Source: Ollibium composti
GTDB lineage: Bacteria > Pseudomonadota > Alphaproteobacteria > Rhizobiales > Rhizobiaceae
Length of the DNA stretch: 54,996 nt
Assembly (NCBI RefSeq): GCF_004801285.1
Contig: NZ_SSNY01000018.1
Coordinates: 1 to 54,996 of the forward strand
Direction of reading: 5' to 3'
Under the pieces are notes generated by a model, which ran no database searches, was not told the DNA's origin, and saw only the letters and a list, made by a program, of their open reading frames with translations. Every line of letters starts with the position of its first letter. The first letter of the stretch is position 1. Positions 52,334-54,996 of this stretch are shown here, one piece after another. The position numbers and the translations under genes are program-made.

Positions 52334-52780
52334 CTACCCTCCCACCTTCTCCCCGAACGTCGAGAAGAACTGGCCCGCCAGCTTCTTCGAGGTCGAGGTG
52401 ATCAGCCGGCTGCCGAGCTGGGCGATCTTGCCGCCGACATCGGCCTTGGCCGCGTATTTCAGCATGGTACCGTCGCCGTCGGGCGTCAGCGTCACGTCCG
52501 CGCCGCCCTTGGCGAAGCCGGCGATGCCGCCCTTGCCCTCGCCCTGGATGGTGTAGGAGTGCGGCGGCTTCAAATTCTTCAGCGTCACCTCGCCGTTGAA
52601 GGTCGCCTTGATCGGGCCGATCTTCAGCACGACGGTTGCCGCCATCTCGGTTGGTGATTTCATCTCCAGGCTCTGGCAGCCGGGGATGCAATCCTTCAGC
52701 ACGTCCGGATCGTTGAGGGCGGCCCAGACCTTCTCCACCGGCGCCACGATGCGCTCCTCGCCTTCGATCACCAAAGCCAT
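52334..52780 (-). CDS. CoxG-like SRPBCC family protein
   Basis: A 148-residue cytosolic protein of the SRPBCC/START-like fold, of the carbon monoxide dehydrogenase subunit G type. It starts MALVIEGEERIVAPVEKVWAALNDPDVLKDCIPGCQSLE and contains GEVTLKNLKPPHSYTIQGEGKGGIAGFAKGGADVTL, typical of the family. The ending KLAGQFFSTFGEKVGG lacks the hydrophobic C-terminal anchor of CoxG proteins that recruit CO dehydrogenase to the membrane. No coxMSL genes are nearby, so a role in CO oxidation is unsupported. The ATG at 52778-52780 has GGGAGG upstream. Confidence 0.85.
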   Translation of the reverse strand: MALVIEGEERIVAPVEKVWAALNDPDVLKDCIPGCQSLEMKSPTEMAATVVLKIGPIKATFNGEVTLKNLKPPHSYTIQGEGKGGIAGFAKGGADVTLTPDGDGTMLKYAAKADVGGKIAQLGSRLITSTSKKLAGQFFSTFGEKVGG

Positions 52781-52927
52781 TGCATCCTCCCGTCGAGACG
52801 TGGGAAATGCGTAGCTTGGTATGGCGTCGCTGTCCATCGCACCAAAGTCCGGGGTGCGACAGCGAACCCTCTTGCCGGGGGGACGGCGCTGTCCTATCCA
52901 TTTATCAGACAAATAAGGATTTCCCCG

Positions 52928-54730
52928 ATGGCAGGCGCCCCGACCCGGAAAAAGCTTCGCTCCCAGGAGTGGTTCGACAACCCGGACAATCCCGGCATGA
53001 CGGCGCTTTACCTGGAGCGCTACCTGAATTTCGGCCTCACCCGCGAGGAACTGCAGTCCGGCAAGCCGCTGATCGGCATCGCCCAGACTGGCTCAGACCT
53101 GTCGCCCTGCAACCGCCACCACCTGCAGCTCGCCAAGCGCATCCGCGCCGGCATCGAGGCGGCCGGCGGCGTGCCCTTCGAGTTCCCCTGCCATCCCATC
53201 CAGGAAACCGGCAAGCGCCCGACCGCGTCGCTCGACCGCAACCTCGCCTATCTGTCGCTGGTCGAGGTGCTCTACGGCTATCCGCTCGACGGCGTGGTGC
53301 TCACCATCGGCTGCGACAAGACCACGCCGGCGCTGCTGATGGCCGCCGCCACCGTCAACATCCCGGCGATCGCCCTGTCGGTCGGGCCGATGCTCAACGG
53401 CTGGCACAAGGGCAAGCGCACCGGCTCCGGCACCATCGTGTGGGAATCGCGTCAGCGGCTGTCGGCCGGCGAGATCGACTACGACGAGTTCATGGAAATC
53501 GTCGCCTCCTCCGCACCGTCGACCGGCTATTGCAACACCATGGGCACGGCCACCACCATGAACAGCCTTGCCGAAGCACTCGGCATGCAGCTTCCGGGTT
53601 CCGCCGCCATTCCCGCGCCCTATCGCGAGCGCGGTCAGATTTCCTATGAAACCGGCAAGCGCATTGTCGAGATGGTGCACGAGGACCTGAAGCCCTCCGA
53701 CATCATGACACGCGAAGCTTTCGAGAACGCCATCGTCGTCAATTCGGCCATCGGCGGCTCGACCAACGCGCCGATCCATCTCAACGCCATCGCCCGCCAT
53801 CTCGGCGTGCCCCTGGACAACGACGACTGGCAGAAGGTCGGCCACAAGATCCCGCTGCTGGTCAACCTGCAGCCGGCCGGCGAATATCTCGGCGAGGACT
53901 ATCACCATGCCGGCGGCGTGCCGGCGGTCGTCGCCGAACTGATGAAGGCCGGTCTCCTGCCGCATCCCGACGCCGTCACCGTCAATGGCAGGTCGATGGG
54001 CGAGAACTGCGCCGGGGCCGTCAACGAGAACCATGACGTCATCCGCACCGTCGCCGAGCCGCTGAAGAAAGAAGCCGGCTTCATCAACCTGAAGGGCAAC
54101 CTGTTCGATTCGGCCATCATGAAGACCAGCGTGATTTCGGAGGAGTTCCGCGACCGCTACCTCATGAACCCGGCCGATCCTGACGCCTTCGAGGGCAAGG
54201 CCGCCGTCTTCGACGGGCCGGAGGATTACCACGCCCGCATCGACGACCCGGCGGAGGGAATCGACGAGCACACCATCCTGTTCATGCGCGGCGCAGGTCC
54301 CGTCGGCTATCCGGGCGGCGCGGAGGTGGTCAACATGCAGCCGCCGGCCTACCTCATCAAGAAGGGCGTGCACTCGCTGCCCTGCATCGGCGACGGCCGC
54401 CAGTCCGGCACGTCCGGCACGCCGTCGATCCTCAATGCCTCGCCGGAAGCCGCCGTCGGCGGCGGCCTGGCGCTGCTGAAGACCGGCGATCGCGTGCGCA
54501 TCGATCTGAAGAAGGGCACGGCCGATATCCTGATTTCCGACGAGGAGCTGGCCAGGCGTCGCGTAGCACTCAACGGCAATGGCGGCTATCATTATCCGAA
54601 GCACCAGACGCCGTGGCAGGAAATCCAGCGCGCCATGGTCGACCAGTTCGATCAGGGCATGGTGCTGAAGCCGGCGGTGAAATACCAGGACGTCGCGCAT
54701 ACGGCGGGCATGCCGAGGGACAACCACTGA
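52928..54730 (+). CDS. Sugar-acid dehydratase of the IlvD/Edd family
   Basis: A 600-residue Fe-S dehydratase that should remove water from an aldonic acid, such as L-arabinonate, to give a 2-keto-3-deoxy acid. Three cysteines at about residues 61 (SDLSPCNRHH), 129 (TIGCDKTTP) and 202 (TGYCNTMGTA) have the same spacing as the [2Fe-2S] ligands reported for Rhizobium leguminosarum L-arabinonate dehydratase (from memory). GDGRQSGTSGTPSILNASPEAAVGGG is the C-terminal signature. D-xylonate, D-fuconate or gluconate could be the real substrate. It is transcribed alone, with no sugar transporter or aldolase nearby. Its 3' side abuts repeats and an IS110 fragment. Confidence 0.88.
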   Translation: MAGAPTRKKLRSQEWFDNPDNPGMTALYLERYLNFGLTREELQSGKPLIGIAQTGSDLSPCNRHHLQLAKRIRAGIEAAGGVPFEFPCHPIQETGKRPTASLDRNLAYLSLVEVLYGYPLDGVVLTIGCDKTTPALLMAAATVNIPAIALSVGPMLNGWHKGKRTGSGTIVWESRQRLSAGEIDYDEFMEIVASSAPSTGYCNTMGTATTMNSLAEALGMQLPGSAAIPAPYRERGQISYETGKRIVEMVHEDLKPSDIMTREAFENAIVVNSAIGGSTNAPIHLNAIARHLGVPLDNDDWQKVGHKIPLLVNLQPAGEYLGEDYHHAGGVPAVVAELMKAGLLPHPDAVTVNGRSMGENCAGAVNENHDVIRTVAEPLKKEAGFINLKGNLFDSAIMKTSVISEEFRDRYLMNPADPDAFEGKAAVFDGPEDYHARIDDPAEGIDEHTILFMRGAGPVGYPGGAEVVNMQPPAYLIKKGVHSLPCIGDGRQSGTSGTPSILNASPEAAVGGGLALLKTGDRVRIDLKKGTADILISDEELARRRVALNGNGGYHYPKHQTPWQEIQRAMVDQFDQGMVLKPAVKYQDVAHTAGMPRDNH

Positions 54731-54775
54731 GGGCTGGCACTGAGTGCCGGCTTCCCCTCCCCCTTACGGGGGTGA

Positions 54776-54823
54776 GAAGCGGTCCGCGCAGCGGACGAAA
54801 AGCCAATTGCTTGGCTTTTCGAG
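54776..54823. repeat. Double-hairpin repeat module, copy 3
   Basis: GTCCGC-GCA-GCGGAC (54782-54796) forms a 6-bp stem with a triloop, followed by the 26-nt palindrome with arms CGAAAAGCCAA and TTGGCTTTTCG (54796-54821). Copy 2 at 41881-41895 has GTCTGC-GAA-GCAGAC, a compensatory T-A to C-G change relative to this copy. The module lies in a longer repeat-rich gap (54731-54900) with C/G-rich CCCTCCCCCTT tracts between the dehydratase stop and the IS110 fragment. Confidence 0.75.
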
Positions 54824-54903
54824 CTTAGAACGCCCGGAGCGACAGCGAAGGGCAATAGCGCGGACTTCCCCCTCCCCCTTGAGGGGAGCGACTATCTGAG
54901 GTG

Positions 54904-54996
54904 TCAAGTTGCATTTGCGAACTCGGTGCGCGCGTCGCGTGCTTTTGCGTTGAGGATGACGAGTAGCTTGCGGGCGAGCGCGATGCGGATGACCAT
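54904..54996 (-). CDS. IS110-family transposase, C-terminal fragment
   Basis: The minus-strand frame entering from the window edge reads MVIRIALARKLLVILNAKARDARTEFANAT and stops with TGA at 54904-54906. RKLLVILNAKARD matches the usual C-terminal end of IS110/IS116/IS902 DEDD transposases. Only the last 30 residues are inside the window, so intactness cannot be judged. The first ATG seen here is internal to the protein. The element presumably ends within about 15-20 bp of the stop, near 54890. Confidence 0.7.
   Translation of the reverse strand: MVIRIALARKLLVILNAKARDARTEFANAT

Overview
This is a GC-rich alphaproteobacterial chromosomal segment of the order Rhizobiales, most like Mesorhizobium and other Phyllobacteriaceae. 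The evidence is the gcrA-argD-argF-hslO block, the murA-DUF2948-hisD-UPF0262-infA-maf-yacG block, an fdsGBA-fdhD-fdsD formate dehydrogenase operon, and Rhizobiales-type mosaic palindromic intergenic repeats. It carries about 48 intact protein genes, two tRNA genes and an insertion-sequence fragment at each end.

Layout. Positions 1-125 are the 3' end of an IS21-like element. Next come tRNA-Phe (-) and a minus-strand housekeeping block (yacG, maf, infA, UPF0262, hisD, DUF2948, murA, a 54-residue basic protein), then tRNA-Thr (+). Positions 6083-14083 hold an AT-rich regulatory region with a perfect CtrA-type box, followed by a surface-polysaccharide island: GT26 glycosyltransferase, FAD oxidoreductase, CelD-like GNAT, GIPC-transferase-like protein, GT4 glycosyltransferase and Wzx-like flippase. 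Positions 14264-21342 hold ggt, hslO, argF, argD, the cell-cycle regulator gcrA and corA. Positions 21442-29456 hold phoU, phoR, ppk2, an alkyladenine-type DNA glycosylase, an EamA exporter, codA and ilvD. Positions 29680-35209 hold a VOC protein, an RND efflux pump and its divergent TetR regulator. Positions 35254-41845 hold a LysR regulator and a spermidine/putrescine-type ABC importer with an aminoaldehyde dehydrogenase. Positions 42039-49140 hold the NAD-linked molybdenum formate dehydrogenase operon and its LysR regulator. Positions 49264-54730 hold a DUF47-Pit phosphate transporter pair, an Mrp-type Fe-S carrier ATPase, a CoxG-like protein and a sugar-acid dehydratase. The window ends in an IS110-family transposase fragment.

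Functional links. The polyamine importer and dehydrogenase form an apparent translationally coupled operon preceded by palindromic LysR-type half-sites. The fds genes overlap end to end and are preceded by a near-perfect palindrome. The efflux operon has a 14-bp palindrome inside the spacer of its putative promoter. gcrA is preceded by five GANTC (CcrM) sites within 150 bp. Several intergenic regions hold structured repeats: two octamer-periodic inverted arrays, a 47-nt double-hairpin module in three copies, and longer mosaic elements.

The most interesting leads are the CtrA-box-linked polysaccharide island, which resembles holdfast or unipolar-polysaccharide gene sets, the GANTC cluster at gcrA, the promoter-proximal hairpin of argD, and the octamer arrays. 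No CRISPR array, prophage or unmistakable new defence system is visible.
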